Below, one piece after another: positions 16,279 through 25,698 of a stretch of DNA of 64,000 nucleotides. This DNA comes from Pantoea sp. Cy-639. Lineage in GTDB: Bacteria > Pseudomonadota > Gammaproteobacteria > Pseudomonadales > Pseudomonadaceae. How positions within the stretch are numbered: position 1 is the stretch's first letter; every line of letters starts with the position of its first letter. The notes under the pieces are model-generated. The model was not told where the DNA came from, did not search any database, and was given only the letters and a program-made list of their open reading frames with translations. The position numbers and the translations under genes are program-made. The stretch is from positions 248,001 to 312,000 of the forward strand of contig NZ_VWXI01000004.1 in assembly GCF_011752525.1 (NCBI RefSeq), read 5' to 3'.

Positions 16279-17250
16279 ATGCAAATTGCCCTGGCCCCCA
16301 TGGAGGGGCTGGTCGACAACATCCTGCGCGACGTCCTGACCCGGGTCGGCGGCATCGATTGGTGCGTCACCGAGTTTATTCGTGTCTGCGACCGGCTGCT
16401 GCCAGCGTCCTCGTTCGACAAGCTGGCGCCAGAGTTGCGCAACGGCGCGCGGACGGCCGCCGGGGTGCCGATGCGTGTGCAACTGCTTGGCTCCGACCCG
16501 GTGTGCCTGGCCGAGAACGCGGCACTCGCCTGTGAGCTGGGCGCACCGGTGATCGACCTGAACTTTGGCTGCCCGGCCAAGACCGTCAACAAGTCCAGGG
16601 GTGGCGCGGTGCTGCTCAAGGAGCCCGAACTGCTGCACGCCATTGTCCGCGAAGTGCGGCGCGCGGTGCCGGCGCACATTCCCGTGACCTCGAAGATGCG
16701 CCTGGGCTACGACAGCCCGGATGGTGCGCTGGACTGTGCCAGGGCGCTCGCCGAAGGCGGGTCGGCGCACCTGGTGGTGCATGCGCGGACCAAGGTCGAG
16801 GGCTACAAGCCGCCTGCCCATTGGGAGTGGGTGGCGCGGGTGCAGGATGTGGTCGCGGTGCCGGTGTTCGCCAACGGCGAGATCTGGACGGTCGATGACT
16901 GGCGGCGTTGCCGCGAAGTGAGTGGCGCCGAGGACATCATGCTCGGTCGTGGCCTGGTGTCGAGGCCGGACCTGGCATTGCAGATCGCCGCGGCCCGCGA
17001 TGGCGTGGACTATCAGCCAATGAGCTGGGACGAACTGATGCCGCTGCTGCGTGAGTTCTGGCGTCAGGCCCAGGCCAAGCTGTCGCCGCGCTATGCGCCA
17101 GGGAGGATGAAGCAGTGGCTGGCGATGTTGACCCGGGGCTATCCGGAGGCAGTGGCGTTGTTCGCCGAATTGCGGCGCGAGGACGATTGCCAGCGGATCA
17201 GTGGGTTGCTGGGCTATCAGGAGCCGATGCTCGAGGAGCGCGTGGCCTGA
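16279..17250 (+). CDS. dusC: tRNA-dihydrouridine(16) synthase
   Basis: A 323-residue FMN enzyme that reduces uridine 16 in the tRNA D-loop. It starts [21 protein letters not shown], has the catalytic Cys in [19 protein letters not shown] and the FMN-binding TIM-barrel end ([26 protein letters not shown]). The VNKSRGG sequence and C-terminal helical domain fit the DusC subgroup rather than DusA or DusB. It has its own ribosome site and lies 52 bp after the thioesterase gene. Confidence 0.95.
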   Translation: MQIALAPMEGLVDNILRDVLTRVGGIDWCVTEFIRVCDRLLPASSFDKLAPELRNGARTAAGVPMRVQLLGSDPVCLAENAALACELGAPVIDLNFGCPAKTVNKSRGGAVLLKEPELLHAIVREVRRAVPAHIPVTSKMRLGYDSPDGALDCARALAEGGSAHLVVHARTKVEGYKPPAHWEWVARVQDVVAVPVFANGEIWTVDDWRRCREVSGAEDIMLGRGLVSRPDLALQIAAARDGVDYQPMSWDELMPLLREFWRQAQAKLSPRYAPGRMKQWLAMLTRGYPEAVALFAELRREDDCQRISGLLGYQEPMLEERVA

Positions 17251-17317
17251 GCCGGCGCTATCGTGAAGCAATCCCCGCGACGGGATCGAGCCAGACGCAC
17301 ATTTTTTCCTGCTGCCC

Positions 17318-17343
17318 CTTGAAAGCGTTTTACCCGGACATAT
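17318..17343 (+). promoter_or_regulatory. Sigma32-like heat-shock promoter of hsp20
   Basis: CTTGAAA (17318-17324) followed by CCCGGACATAT (17333-17343) resembles the sigma32 pattern CTTGAA / CCCCATNT, with spacing close to normal. Position before a small heat-shock gene supports it; the -10 is imperfect. Confidence 0.55.
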
Positions 17344-17351
17344 CTCTTGAG

Positions 17352-17413
17352 TACGCGATGCCGAAGTCGGGTCGCGTAATGACTTTACTTGCTGAATCTC
17401 AGGAGTTATGACC
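17352..17413 (+). promoter_or_regulatory. ROSE-like RNA thermometer in the hsp20 leader
   Basis: A perfect 7-bp stem TACGCGA/TCGCGTA (17352-17358, 17372-17378) with an inner CCG/CGG is followed by TTGCT (17389-17393), which can pair with the Shine-Dalgarno AGGAG (17401-17405) using the G-G mismatch typical of ROSE elements (conserved U(U/C)GCU opposite the SD). At heat-shock temperature the SD would open. Confidence 0.75.
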
Positions 17414-17857
17414 ATGACCACCGCTTTCTCTCTCGCACCACTTTTCCGCAACTCTGTTGGTTTCGACCGTTTCAACGACTTGTTCGAAGCCGCCGCGCGC
17501 AACGAGGCCGGTAGCAGCTACCCGCCCTACAACGTGGAAAAGCATGGTGAAGACCATTACCGCATCGTGGTTGCCGCAGCCGGCTTCCAGGAGCAGGACC
17601 TCGACCTGCAGGTCGAAAAAGGCGTCCTCACCGTCATTGGCGGCAAGCGCGACAACAGCAGCGAAGGCGTGACTTTCCTGCACCAGGGCATCGCCCAGCG
17701 GGCCTTCAAGCTCTCGTTCCGCCTGGCCGACCATATCGAGGTCAAGGGCGCGGGCCTGGCCAACGGCCTGCTCAGCATCGAACTGCTGCGCGTCGTGCCG
17801 GAAGAAGCCAAGGCCAAGCGCATCCCGATCAACGGCGAAAAGCCAGCGCTGAACTGA
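17414..17857 (+). CDS. ibpA: Small heat-shock protein (Hsp20/IbpA type)
   Basis: A 147-residue holdase chaperone of the IbpA class that binds unfolding proteins. The alpha-crystallin domain covers about residues 35-130 (YNVEKHGEDHYRIVVAAAGF, LTVIGGKR, FKLSFRLADHIEVKGAGLANGLLSIEL), followed by a short tail; the C-terminal IPI-like motif is present as RIPIN. The start at 17414 is preferred over the ATG at 17408 as the SD is 8 bp away. Regulated most likely by sigma32 and by a ROSE-type thermometer. A strong terminator follows. Confidence 0.95.
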   Translation: MTTAFSLAPLFRNSVGFDRFNDLFEAAARNEAGSSYPPYNVEKHGEDHYRIVVAAAGFQEQDLDLQVEKGVLTVIGGKRDNSSEGVTFLHQGIAQRAFKLSFRLADHIEVKGAGLANGLLSIELLRVVPEEAKAKRIPINGEKPALN

Positions 17858-17873
17858 GTTCGCTGACATGAGC

Positions 17874-17898
17874 AAAGGGCACCTTCGGGTGCCCTTTT
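17874..17898 (+). terminator. Rho-independent terminator of hsp20
   Basis: Perfect AAAGGGCACC-TTCG-GGTGCCCTTT stem with a stable UUCG tetraloop, running into T residues. Confidence 0.92.
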
Positions 17899-17926
17899 GC
17901 ATTGGATCGAAACGTGCAGCTACTAG

Positions 17927-17953
17927 CGTGGGAGTGGGCTTGCCCCGCGATTG
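17927..17953 (+). repeat. Single REP element
   Basis: GTGGGAGTGGGCTTGCCCCG and following CGATTGC match the core of the other REP copies in this window (31767, 63651). Lies between the convergent hsp20 and GGDEF-EAL genes. Confidence 0.7.
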
Positions 17954-17991
17954 CAATGCTGCATCCAGTTCGCGAGCGCAGGCGAGTCCGC

Positions 17992-20900
17992 TCAATAATC
18001 CGCCGGTGCCTCCAGCAGTATCTGGCGAAACTCCTGCAGCGGCAGCGGCCGGCTGTGCAGGTAGCCCTGGTACAGGTGGCAGCCCAGCCGCTCGAGGAAC
18101 TCGAGTTGCTCGGTAAGCTCCACGCCTTCGGCGATCACCGCCAGGTCCAGGCTGCGTGCCATGGCGACGATGGCGCGGACGATCTCGGCGTCGTTGGGGT
18201 CGAGCGGTGCGTCGCGCACGAACGTCTGGTCGATCTTCAGCGCATCGACCGGCAGGCGCTTGAGGTAGGTCAGCGAGGAGTAGCCGGTGCCGAAGTCGTC
18301 CATCGCGAAGCTCACCCCGAAGTGCTTGAGCTCGCGCATCTTGCTGATGGTGTCCTCGAGGTTCTGGATGACGATGCCTTCGGTGATCTCCAGGGTCAGC
18401 ATGCTCCGGGGCAGGCGATAGTCATCGAGGCTGCGCAGCACCCGTTCGACGAAGTCGTTCTGGCGGAACTGGCGCGGGCTGATGTTGACGCACAGGCTGA
18501 AATCGTCGGCCTCGACCAGCCCGTCGGCAAGCATGCGCGCGCAGGCATCGCAGGCCTCGTCGAGGATCCAGCTGCCAACCTCGAGAATCAGGCCGCTTTC
18601 TTCTAGTACCTGGATGAATTGCGCCGGCGGCTGCTGGCCCAGTTGCGGGTGGTGCCAGCGCAGCAGCACCTCGGCGCCGACGATGCGGTTGTCGCGGGCA
18701 TCGACCTGGGGCTGGAAGTGCAGCGCCAGTTCGCCGCGGGCCAGGGCCAGGCGCAGGTCGCTCTCCATGCGCAGGCGCTCGCTGGCGGCCTTCTGCATGG
18801 TGGTGTGGAACAGTTGGGTGGTGTTGCGCCCGGAATCCTTGGCCCGATAGAGGGCGATGTCGGCGCGCTTGAGCAGGTCGGCCGGGGTCGCGCCGTGGTC
18901 GGGAATCAGCGCCACGCCAATGCTCGGGGTGACCTGCAGGCGTTGCCCGTCCAGCGACATGGGCTCGGCCAGCAGTTCGCGCAGGGTGTCGGCCAGCTCG
19001 CGGACCTTGCTTTCGACCAGCTCGCGGCTGCCTTCCAGGCCGCTGAGCAGTACCACGAACTCGTCACCGCCCAGGCGCGCCACGGTGTCTTCCAGGCGCA
19101 CACTGGCCTCGAGCCGGGCGGTGATGATCTTCAATACCGTATCGCCCACCGGATGGCCGAGGGAGTCGTTGATGTGCTTGAAGTGGTCGAGATCGAGGAA
19201 CAGCAAGGCGCCGCGCAGGTTGTGGCGCTTGAGCAGGGCGATCTGCTGGCTCAGGCGGTCCATCAGCAGGGCGCGGTTGGGCAGGTTGGTCAACGGGTCG
19301 TGATAGGCCAGGTGGCGGATTTGCGCCTGGGCGTTCTTCAGCAGGCTGACGTCGCGGGCGGTCAGCAGCAGGCAGTCGGTTTCGTTGAGGCTGATCGGCT
19401 CCACCGAGACTTCCACGGTGAGGATGTCGCCGCGCTTGTTGCGCCCAAGCATCTCGCGGTGGTGCACGCGGCCGCGCTCGCGCAGCTCGTTGAGCAGGGC
19501 GGCATGCTGCCGGTCGTCGGCGAGGATGCCGATCTCGTGGACCGTGCGGCCGAGCACTTCGCTGGCGGCAAAGCCGGTCAGGCGGCTGAAGCCGTCGTTG
19601 ACTTCCAGGTAGCGGCCATTGTGGCGCTCGAGGATGGTGATGGCGTCGGGGCTGGAGTGGAAGGCCTTGGCGAACTTCTCCTCGCTGGTCTTTAAGGCGG
19701 CCTCGGCCCGCTGCTGCTGGGTGATGTCGCGCAGGGTGGTGACACTGCAGGGCTGGTCGTCGACGCGGATCAGGCGACTGGAGATCACGCAGGTCAGCGA
19801 TGTGCCGTTGCGGTGGTTGACGCCGATGGCCACATTGCTCAGGGCCTGCTCGCGGATCACCCGTTCGATGCGTTCGGCGCGTTCGGCCGATTCCGCCCAC
19901 AGGCCCAGCTCGGCGGCGGTCCGGCCGATGACCTGCTCGGCGTCCCAGCCGAAGGTCTGGCTGAAGGCCGGATTGACCTCGATGAACTGCCCGGTGTCCT
20001 GGCGGGTCACGCAGATCGGATCGGGGCTGACCTGGAACAGGCTGGCGAATTTCTCTTCCGAGGCGCTCAGGCGTTGTTCGCGCTCGACCTGGTCGGTGAT
20101 GTCGAGCAGCGTGCCGGCCATGCGCAACGGGTTGCCCTGCTCGTCGCGGTACAGCCGGGCGCGGCTTTCGATGTAGCGTGAGGCGCCGCTGCCCAGTTCG
20201 ACCCGGTAGGTGATCTGGTAGTTGCCTGCTGGGCCTTCGCGCAGGCTGCGGTAGGCCTGGCGCATGCTGTTGCGCTCATGCTCGGGCACGCCCTCGAAGA
20301 AGGCATCGAAGGATTCGTGGAACGGTACCGGGTCAAGCCCGTGCAGTTGCGCGGCGCGGGCCGAACCGTAGAGCATGCCGCTGGGAATGTGCCAGTCCCA
20401 GGTGCCCAGCTGGGCTGAGTCCAGCGCCAGGTCGAGGCGCTCCTGGCTGTCCTTGAGCGCCTGTTCGGCGCGCTTGCGCTCGGTGGTGTCGACGAACGTG
20501 CTGATCAGGTAGGTGATGCCTTCGAGCTCGATGCCCTGGGTGCAGAGGATGCCATCGTGGACCTTGCCGCTGGTGGCGCGGAACTGCACTTCCATGATCA
20601 GCGGGCCGCTGCCGGCGCGGGTGGCGTCGAGCACCTGGTGGCGCTGCTCGGGATTGACCCACAAGCCCAGCTCCAGGCTGGTCTTGCCGACCACCTGGGC
20701 GCCGGGCCAGCCGAACATGTGTTCGAAATGCTGGTTGACCTCGAAGATCATGCCGTCGCTGCGGCGGGTCAGCAGGATGGCGTTGGGGCTGAGGTGGAAC
20801 AGCGTGGCGAAACGCTTTTCGGAATTGATCAGCGCCGTCTCCCGCTCGCGCTGACGGGTGATTTCGCGAATTACCCCGATCATCTGTGGTCGGCCGTGGG

Positions 20901-21288
20901 CGTCGTGGGTCAGGCTGCCGTTGATTTCCAGCCAGTGCACGCTGCCATCGGGCCAGCGGATGCGGTGGCGCATGGCCTGCTCGATGGGTTCGCCATTGAC
21001 CACCGCCTGGAATGCCTGGCGGGTGCGGGCGCGGTCTTCCTCGGGGAGCAGGTCGAGGTAGTCGACATCGTTCGGTAGCGGGCGTTGCGGGTCGAAGCCG
21101 AATAGCGCCTGGGTGCCGCGCGACCAGCTCACCCGGCCGCTTTCGATATCCCAGAGCCAGGCGCCCAGACGGGCACCGTTGAGCGCGGCCAGCAGTTGCG
21201 GCGCGTTCTGCCAGGCTTGCTCCGACTCCTGTGGATCGGCTGCGGGGATGCGTGGCAGACGCGGGAAATGGTTCGCTGATTTGGGCAT
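17992..21288 (-). CDS. Five-PAS GGDEF-EAL cyclic-di-GMP signalling protein
   Basis: A 1098-residue cytoplasmic protein without membrane segments. I count five tandem PAS domains (about 33-150, 155-275, 278-405, 408-528, 530-650), each ending in the linker DITxxxxxE. The diguanylate cyclase domain (about 655-815) keeps the catalytic RLGGDEFVVLLSG. The EAL phosphodiesterase domain (about 835-1090) has E-V-L in place of E-A-L, but the metal and catalytic segments NISPRQF, LEITEG, DDFGTGYSSL and AEGVE are intact, so it may be active. It probably senses cytoplasmic cofactor or redox signals; ligands are unknown. Monocistronic. Confidence 0.93.
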   Translation of the reverse strand: MPKSANHFPRLPRIPAADPQESEQAWQNAPQLLAALNGARLGAWLWDIESGRVSWSRGTQALFGFDPQRPLPNDVDYLDLLPEEDRARTRQAFQAVVNGEPIEQAMRHRIRWPDGSVHWLEINGSLTHDAHGRPQMIGVIREITRQRERETALINSEKRFATLFHLSPNAILLTRRSDGMIFEVNQHFEHMFGWPGAQVVGKTSLELGLWVNPEQRHQVLDATRAGSGPLIMEVQFRATSGKVHDGILCTQGIELEGITYLISTFVDTTERKRAEQALKDSQERLDLALDSAQLGTWDWHIPSGMLYGSARAAQLHGLDPVPFHESFDAFFEGVPEHERNSMRQAYRSLREGPAGNYQITYRVELGSGASRYIESRARLYRDEQGNPLRMAGTLLDITDQVEREQRLSASEEKFASLFQVSPDPICVTRQDTGQFIEVNPAFSQTFGWDAEQVIGRTAAELGLWAESAERAERIERVIREQALSNVAIGVNHRNGTSLTCVISSRLIRVDDQPCSVTTLRDITQQQRAEAALKTSEEKFAKAFHSSPDAITILERHNGRYLEVNDGFSRLTGFAASEVLGRTVHEIGILADDRQHAALLNELRERGRVHHREMLGRNKRGDILTVEVSVEPISLNETDCLLLTARDVSLLKNAQAQIRHLAYHDPLTNLPNRALLMDRLSQQIALLKRHNLRGALLFLDLDHFKHINDSLGHPVGDTVLKIITARLEASVRLEDTVARLGGDEFVVLLSGLEGSRELVESKVRELADTLRELLAEPMSLDGQRLQVTPSIGVALIPDHGATPADLLKRADIALYRAKDSGRNTTQLFHTTMQKAASERLRMESDLRLALARGELALHFQPQVDARDNRIVGAEVLLRWHHPQLGQQPPAQFIQVLEESGLILEVGSWILDEACDACARMLADGLVEADDFSLCVNISPRQFRQNDFVERVLRSLDDYRLPRSMLTLEITEGIVIQNLEDTISKMRELKHFGVSFAMDDFGTGYSSLTYLKRLPVDALKIDQTFVRDAPLDPNDAEIVRAIVAMARSLDLAVIAEGVELTEQLEFLERLGCHLYQGYLHSRPLPLQEFRQILLEAPADY

Positions 21289-21350
21289 CGGTACCAGACC
21301 TTTGGCGGATAAGGCGTCCCTTGGGAGTGAAATGCCGTACTGACGAGCGC

Positions 21351-22229
21351 TCAGGCAGACCCTGCGTGGCTGTCGAGCAGGGCCATGAAGGCCTTGGCCG
21401 CGTTCGACAGCGTACGCTCGGTGTGCAGTATGTAGCCTAGCTGGCGTGACAGCTGTATGCCGGGCAGGGCGATGGACGCTACCTGCTCATCGAGCATAGT
21501 ACGTGGCAGCACACTCCATGCCAGGCCGATGGACACCATCATCTTGATGGTTTCCAGGTAGTTGGTGCTCATGGCGATGTTCGGCGTCAGTCCCTGGCTT
21601 TCGAACAGGCGTTGGACGATGTGGTGGGTGAAGGTATTGCCGCCGGGGAATACGGCCGGGTGGCGGGCGATGTCGGCCAGGCTGACCACGCCGTTGCTGG
21701 CCAGCGGGTGCTCGGGGGAGGCAACGAAGTCCAGGGCGTCGTCCCATACCGGCACGGCGCGGACCAGGTGGTGAGGCTCCGGGGCCAGGGTGATCACGGC
21801 GATTTCCGCGCGGCCATGGAGGATTTCGTCATAAGCGGCCTCCGAATCGAGGAACTCGATGTCCAGGGCCACCTTCGGGTACTGGCGGGTGAAGGCGCGC
21901 AACAGCGGTGGCAGGCGATGCAGGCCGATGTGATGGCTGGTGGCCAGGGTCAGCCGACCGCTCACCTCGCCGGTCAGGTTGGTCAGGGCGCGGCGGGTGT
22001 CATCCAGTACATTGAGGATCTGGTAGGCGCGGGGCAGCAGGGCGCGGCCGGCTTCGGTGAGGGTGACTTCGCGGCCGAGGCGGTCGAACAGGCGCACGTC
22101 CAGCTGCTGCTCGAGCCCGGCGATGCGTTTGCTGATGGCGGGCTGGGTCAGGTGCAGGCGTTCGCCGGCCCCGGAAAAGCTGCCGGTTTCGGCAATGGCG
22201 ATGAAGGCGCTGAGGTTGGCCAGGTCCAT
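21351..22229 (-). CDS. LysR-family transcriptional regulator, divergent from leuC
   Basis: A 292-residue LysR-type protein with N-terminal winged HTH (DLANLSAFIAIAETGSFSGAGERLHLTQPAISKRIAGLEQQL, residues 2-45) and a C-terminal periplasmic-binding-like co-inducer domain. The start at 22229 is preferred over 22262, because AGGA lies upstream and the protein then begins like its family. It is divergent from leuC with 132 bp between starts, the classic LysR layout, so it may control the leucine operon or itself. The effector is not known from sequence. Confidence 0.92.
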   Translation of the reverse strand: MDLANLSAFIAIAETGSFSGAGERLHLTQPAISKRIAGLEQQLDVRLFDRLGREVTLTEAGRALLPRAYQILNVLDDTRRALTNLTGEVSGRLTLATSHHIGLHRLPPLLRAFTRQYPKVALDIEFLDSEAAYDEILHGRAEIAVITLAPEPHHLVRAVPVWDDALDFVASPEHPLASNGVVSLADIARHPAVFPGGNTFTHHIVQRLFESQGLTPNIAMSTNYLETIKMMVSIGLAWSVLPRTMLDEQVASIALPGIQLSRQLGYILHTERTLSNAAKAFMALLDSHAGSA

Positions 22230-22251
22230 CGTTTTAGAATTCCTGATGGTT

Positions 22252-22304
22252 ATGCAAAGCATGAAAATTATGAATTTGAGTTATTCAATCTATCGCCATA
22301 GGAT
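22252..22304 (+). promoter_or_regulatory. leuC promoter with upstream palindrome
   Basis: TTGAGT (22276-22281), 17 bp, TAGGAT (22299-22304), 57 bp before leuC. The palindrome ATGC-AAA-GCAT (22252-22262) lies just upstream, where a LysR protein would bind to activate leuC and repress itself. Confidence 0.55.
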
Positions 22305-22361
22305 CGACCGTACAAGCCAAGGGGTCTTTGGCATAGAAAGACGCTGATGAGGAACAGTCTG

Positions 22362-23795
22362 ATGGCTGGCAAAACGCTCTACGACAAACTCTGGGAAGCC
22401 CATGAGGTCAAGCGCCGCGATGACGGCTCATCCTTGATCTACATCGATCGCCACATCATCCATGAAGTGACTTCGCCCCAGGCCTTCGAAGGCCTGCGTC
22501 TGGCCAGCCGCAAACCTTGGCGCATCGATGCCAACATCGCCACGCCCGACCACAACGTGCCGACCACGCCAGAGCGCAAGGGCGGCATCGAGGCCATCGC
22601 CGACCAGGTGTCGCGCCTGCAGGTGCAGACCCTCGATGAGAACTGTGACGAATACGGCATCGTCGAATTCAAGATGAACGACGAGCGCCAGGGCATCGTC
22701 CACGTCATCAGCCCGGAGCAGGGCGCCACCTTGCCGGGCATGACCGTGGTCTGCGGCGATTCGCATACCTCCACCCACGGCGCCTTCGGCGCCCTGGCCC
22801 ATGGCATCGGCACTTCCGAGGTCGAGCATGTGCTCGCCACCCAGTGCCTGGTGGCCAAGAAGATGAAGAACATGCTGGTGCGCGTCGAGGGTCGCCTGGC
22901 GGCCGGCGTCACCGCCAAGGACATCGTCCTGGCGGTGATCGGCAAGATCGGTACCGCTGGCGGCAACGGCCATGCCATGGAGTTCGCCGGCAGCGCCATC
23001 CGCGACTTGTCGATGGAAGGGCGCATGACCATCTGCAACATGTCCATCGAGGCGGGTGCCCGTGTTGGCCTGGTGGCCGTGGACGACATCACCGTCGCCT
23101 ATGTCGAGGGGCGTCCCTACGCGCCGAAGGGCGAGCAATGGACGCAGGCTGTCGCGGCCTGGAACGGGCTGGTTTCCGATGCCGATGCCGTGTTCGACAC
23201 GGTGGTCGAGCTCGATGCCGCGCAGATCAAGCCGCAGGTCAGCTGGGGCACCTCGCCGGAGATGGTCCTGGCCGTCGATCAGCGCGTGCCGGATCCTGCC
23301 GCCGAACCCGACTTGATCAAGCGTGGCTCGATCGAGCGCGCCCTCAAGTACATGGGACTCGCCGCCAACCAGGCGATCACCGAGATCAAGCTCGACCGCG
23401 TGTTCATCGGCTCGTGCACCAATTCGCGCATCGAAGACCTGCGCGCCGCCGCCGAGATCGCCAAGGGTCGCAAGGTGGCCGCCAACGTCAAGCAGGCGCT
23501 GGTGGTGCCGGGCTCGGGGTTGGTCAAGGCCCAGGCCGAGCGCGAGGGGCTGGACAAGATCTTCCTCGAGGCCGGCTTCGAATGGCGTGAACCGGGCTGT
23601 TCGATGTGCCTGGCGATGAACCCGGACCGGCTGGAGAGCGGCGAGCACTGCGCGTCCACTTCCAACCGCAACTTCGAAGGCCGCCAGGGTGCCGGTGGTC
23701 GTACCCATCTGGTCAGCCCGGCCATGGCCGCCGCCGCCGCAGTGACCGGCCACTTCATCGATGTCCGCGAGTTGATCCAAGGGAGCGCAGCATGA
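22362..23795 (+). CDS. leuC: 3-isopropylmalate dehydratase, large subunit
   Basis: A 477-residue aconitase-family subunit which, with LeuD, isomerises 2- to 3-isopropylmalate in leucine synthesis. The [4Fe-4S] ligands are C352 (GSCTNSR), C413 and C416 (GCSMC); [15 protein letters not shown] is the substrate-binding segment. Start 22362 has AGGA 8 bp before it; an in-frame ATG 15 bp earlier has none. The stop overlaps the leuD start by 4 bp (ATGA), so the two subunits are translationally coupled. Confidence 0.98.
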   Translation: MAGKTLYDKLWEAHEVKRRDDGSSLIYIDRHIIHEVTSPQAFEGLRLASRKPWRIDANIATPDHNVPTTPERKGGIEAIADQVSRLQVQTLDENCDEYGIVEFKMNDERQGIVHVISPEQGATLPGMTVVCGDSHTSTHGAFGALAHGIGTSEVEHVLATQCLVAKKMKNMLVRVEGRLAAGVTAKDIVLAVIGKIGTAGGNGHAMEFAGSAIRDLSMEGRMTICNMSIEAGARVGLVAVDDITVAYVEGRPYAPKGEQWTQAVAAWNGLVSDADAVFDTVVELDAAQIKPQVSWGTSPEMVLAVDQRVPDPAAEPDLIKRGSIERALKYMGLAANQAITEIKLDRVFIGSCTNSRIEDLRAAAEIAKGRKVAANVKQALVVPGSGLVKAQAEREGLDKIFLEAGFEWREPGCSMCLAMNPDRLESGEHCASTSNRNFEGRQGAGGRTHLVSPAMAAAAAVTGHFIDVRELIQGSAA

Positions 23796-24436
23796 AAGCC
23801 TTTACCCAGCACATCGGCTTGGTCGCACCGTTGGACCGTGCCAACGTCGACACCGACCAGATCATTCCCAAGCAATTCCTCAAGTCGATCAAGCGCACCG
23901 GCTTCGGCCCCAACCTGTTCGACGAGTGGCGCTACCTGGACGTGGGCCAGCCTTACCAGGACAACAGCAAGCGCCCGCTCAACCAGGAGTTCGTGCTCAA
24001 CCATGCGCGTTACCAGGGTGCCAGCGTGCTGCTGGCCCGCGAGAACTTCGGTTGCGGCTCCAGTCGCGAGCATGCGCCGTGGGCATTGGACGAGTACGGC
24101 TTTCGCAGCGTGATTGCGCCGAGCTTCGCCGACATCTTCTTCAACAACAGCTTCAAGAACGGCCTGCTGCCGATCATCCTCGACGCCGCCGAAGTGGACG
24201 AGTTGTTCAAGCAGGTCGAAGCCAACCCAGGTTACCAGCTGACCATCGATCTCGAAGCCCAGGCGGTGACCCGTCCGGACGGCAAGGTACTGAAGTTCGA
24301 GGTCGACGCGTTCCGCAAGCATTGCCTGCTCAATGGCCTCGACGACATCGGCCTGACCTTGCAGGACAGCGATGCGATCAAGGCGTTCGAAGGCCGGCAC
24401 CGCGCCAGCCAGCCCTGGTTGTTCCGCGATGCCTGA
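23792..24436 (+). CDS. leuD: 3-isopropylmalate dehydratase, small subunit
   Basis: A 214-residue swivel-domain subunit partner of LeuC. It begins [32 protein letters not shown] and contains the [15 protein letters not shown] signature that contacts substrate. Start codon overlaps the leuC stop; ribosome site GGGAGCG lies inside leuC. A weak, degenerate REP-like stretch occupies part of the 116-bp gap to leuB. Confidence 0.98.
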   Translation: MKAFTQHIGLVAPLDRANVDTDQIIPKQFLKSIKRTGFGPNLFDEWRYLDVGQPYQDNSKRPLNQEFVLNHARYQGASVLLARENFGCGSSREHAPWALDEYGFRSVIAPSFADIFFNNSFKNGLLPIILDAAEVDELFKQVEANPGYQLTIDLEAQAVTRPDGKVLKFEVDAFRKHCLLNGLDDIGLTLQDSDAIKAFEGRHRASQPWLFRDA

Positions 24437-24552
24437 TTGATCTGGCCTCATTGCGCACGCGGCAGCGGACTTGCCCCGCGATGAGGCCCGTTGGACACTG
24501 AGTTTATCGGCGCGTCGACTGGGCGCGCCGCTTGATTGGATACGAGGAAAGC

Positions 24553-25635
24553 ATGAGCAAGCAGATTCTGATTCTCCCGGGTGATGGCATCGGTCCGGAA
24601 ATCATGGCCGAGGCGGTCAAGGTGCTGGAACTGGCGAACGACAAGTTCCAGCTCGGCTTCAGCCTCGTCCATGACGTGATCGGTGGCGCGGCCATCGACA
24701 AGCACGGCGTGCCGCTGGCCGACGAGACCCTCGAGCGTGCGCGCCAGGCCGACGCCGTGCTGCTGGGTGCCGTGGGTGGTCCGAAGTGGGACAAGATCGA
24801 GCGCGACATCCGCCCGGAGCGTGGCCTGCTGAAGATCCGCTCGCAACTGGGCCTGTTCGCCAACCTGCGTCCGGCGATCCTCTATCCGCAACTGGCCGAT
24901 GCTTCCTCGCTCAAGCCCGAGATCGTCTCCGGCCTGGATATCCTCATCGTTCGTGAGTTGACCGGCGGTATCTACTTCGGCGCGCCGCGTGGCCAGCGCG
25001 AACTGCAGGGCGGCGAGCGCCAGGCCTACGACACCCTGCCGTACAGCGAAAGCGAAGTGCGGCGGATTGCCCGTGTCGGTTTCGACATGGCCCGTGTGCG
25101 CGGCAAGAAACTGTGCTCGGTGGACAAGGCCAACGTGCTGGCCTCCAGCCAGTTGTGGCGCGAGGTGGTCGAGGACGTGGCCAAGGACTACCCGGACGTC
25201 GAGCTGAGCCACATGTACGTCGACAACGCGGCCATGCAACTGGTGCGTGCGCCGAAGCAGTTCGACGTGATGGTCACCGACAACATGTTCGGCGACATCC
25301 TGTCGGATGAGGCTTCCATGCTCACCGGTTCCATCGGCATGCTGCCTTCGGCGTCGCTGGATGCCGACAACAAGGGCATGTACGAGCCGTGCCACGGTTC
25401 GGCGCCGGACATCGCCGGGCAGGGGATTGCCAACCCGTTGGCGACCATCCTGTCGGTGTCGATGATGCTGCGCTACAGCTTCAACCAGACGGCCGCCGCC
25501 GAGGCGATCGAGAAGGCCGTGAGCCTGGTGCTGGACCAGGGCCTGCGCACTGGCGATATCTTCTCGCAAGGCTGCCGCAAGGTTGGCACGCAGGAAATGG
25601 GCGACGCAGTAGTCGCAGCGCTGCGGAATCTGTAA
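24553..25635 (+). CDS. leuB: 3-isopropylmalate dehydrogenase
   Basis: A 360-residue NAD-dependent beta-decarboxylating dehydrogenase, third enzyme of leucine synthesis. It starts [21 protein letters not shown]; other landmarks are the substrate arginines in [21 protein letters not shown], the catalytic Tyr in [18 protein letters not shown] and the metal-binding [15 protein letters not shown]. The start at 24553 has GAGG 5 bp upstream. Separate ribosome site and a 116-bp gap from leuD, but likely the same regulon. Confidence 0.98.
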   Translation: MSKQILILPGDGIGPEIMAEAVKVLELANDKFQLGFSLVHDVIGGAAIDKHGVPLADETLERARQADAVLLGAVGGPKWDKIERDIRPERGLLKIRSQLGLFANLRPAILYPQLADASSLKPEIVSGLDILIVRELTGGIYFGAPRGQRELQGGERQAYDTLPYSESEVRRIARVGFDMARVRGKKLCSVDKANVLASSQLWREVVEDVAKDYPDVELSHMYVDNAAMQLVRAPKQFDVMVTDNMFGDILSDEASMLTGSIGMLPSASLDADNKGMYEPCHGSAPDIAGQGIANPLATILSVSMMLRYSFNQTAAAEAIEKAVSLVLDQGLRTGDIFSQGCRKVGTQEMGDAVVAALRNL

Positions 25636-25642
25636 TCTCTCT

Positions 25643-25673
25643 GGCCCGCCACCAAAAACTCCCGGTGGCGGCC
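25643..25673 (+). terminator. Hairpin between leuB and asd
   Basis: GGCCCGCCACC and GGTGGCGGCC arms with a 10-nt loop, followed only by CACTTTT, 7 bp after the leuB stop. Probably a moderate terminator or attenuator separating leuB from asd. Confidence 0.6.
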
Positions 25674-25698
25674 CACTTTTAGCAAAGGTGTAGTTGCG

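Noticed and set aside
18590-18700. EAL domain of the five-PAS protein as degenerate because it reads EVL
   Set aside because: EVL is a tolerated variant and the other catalytic motifs (DDFGTGYSS, EGVE) are intact.
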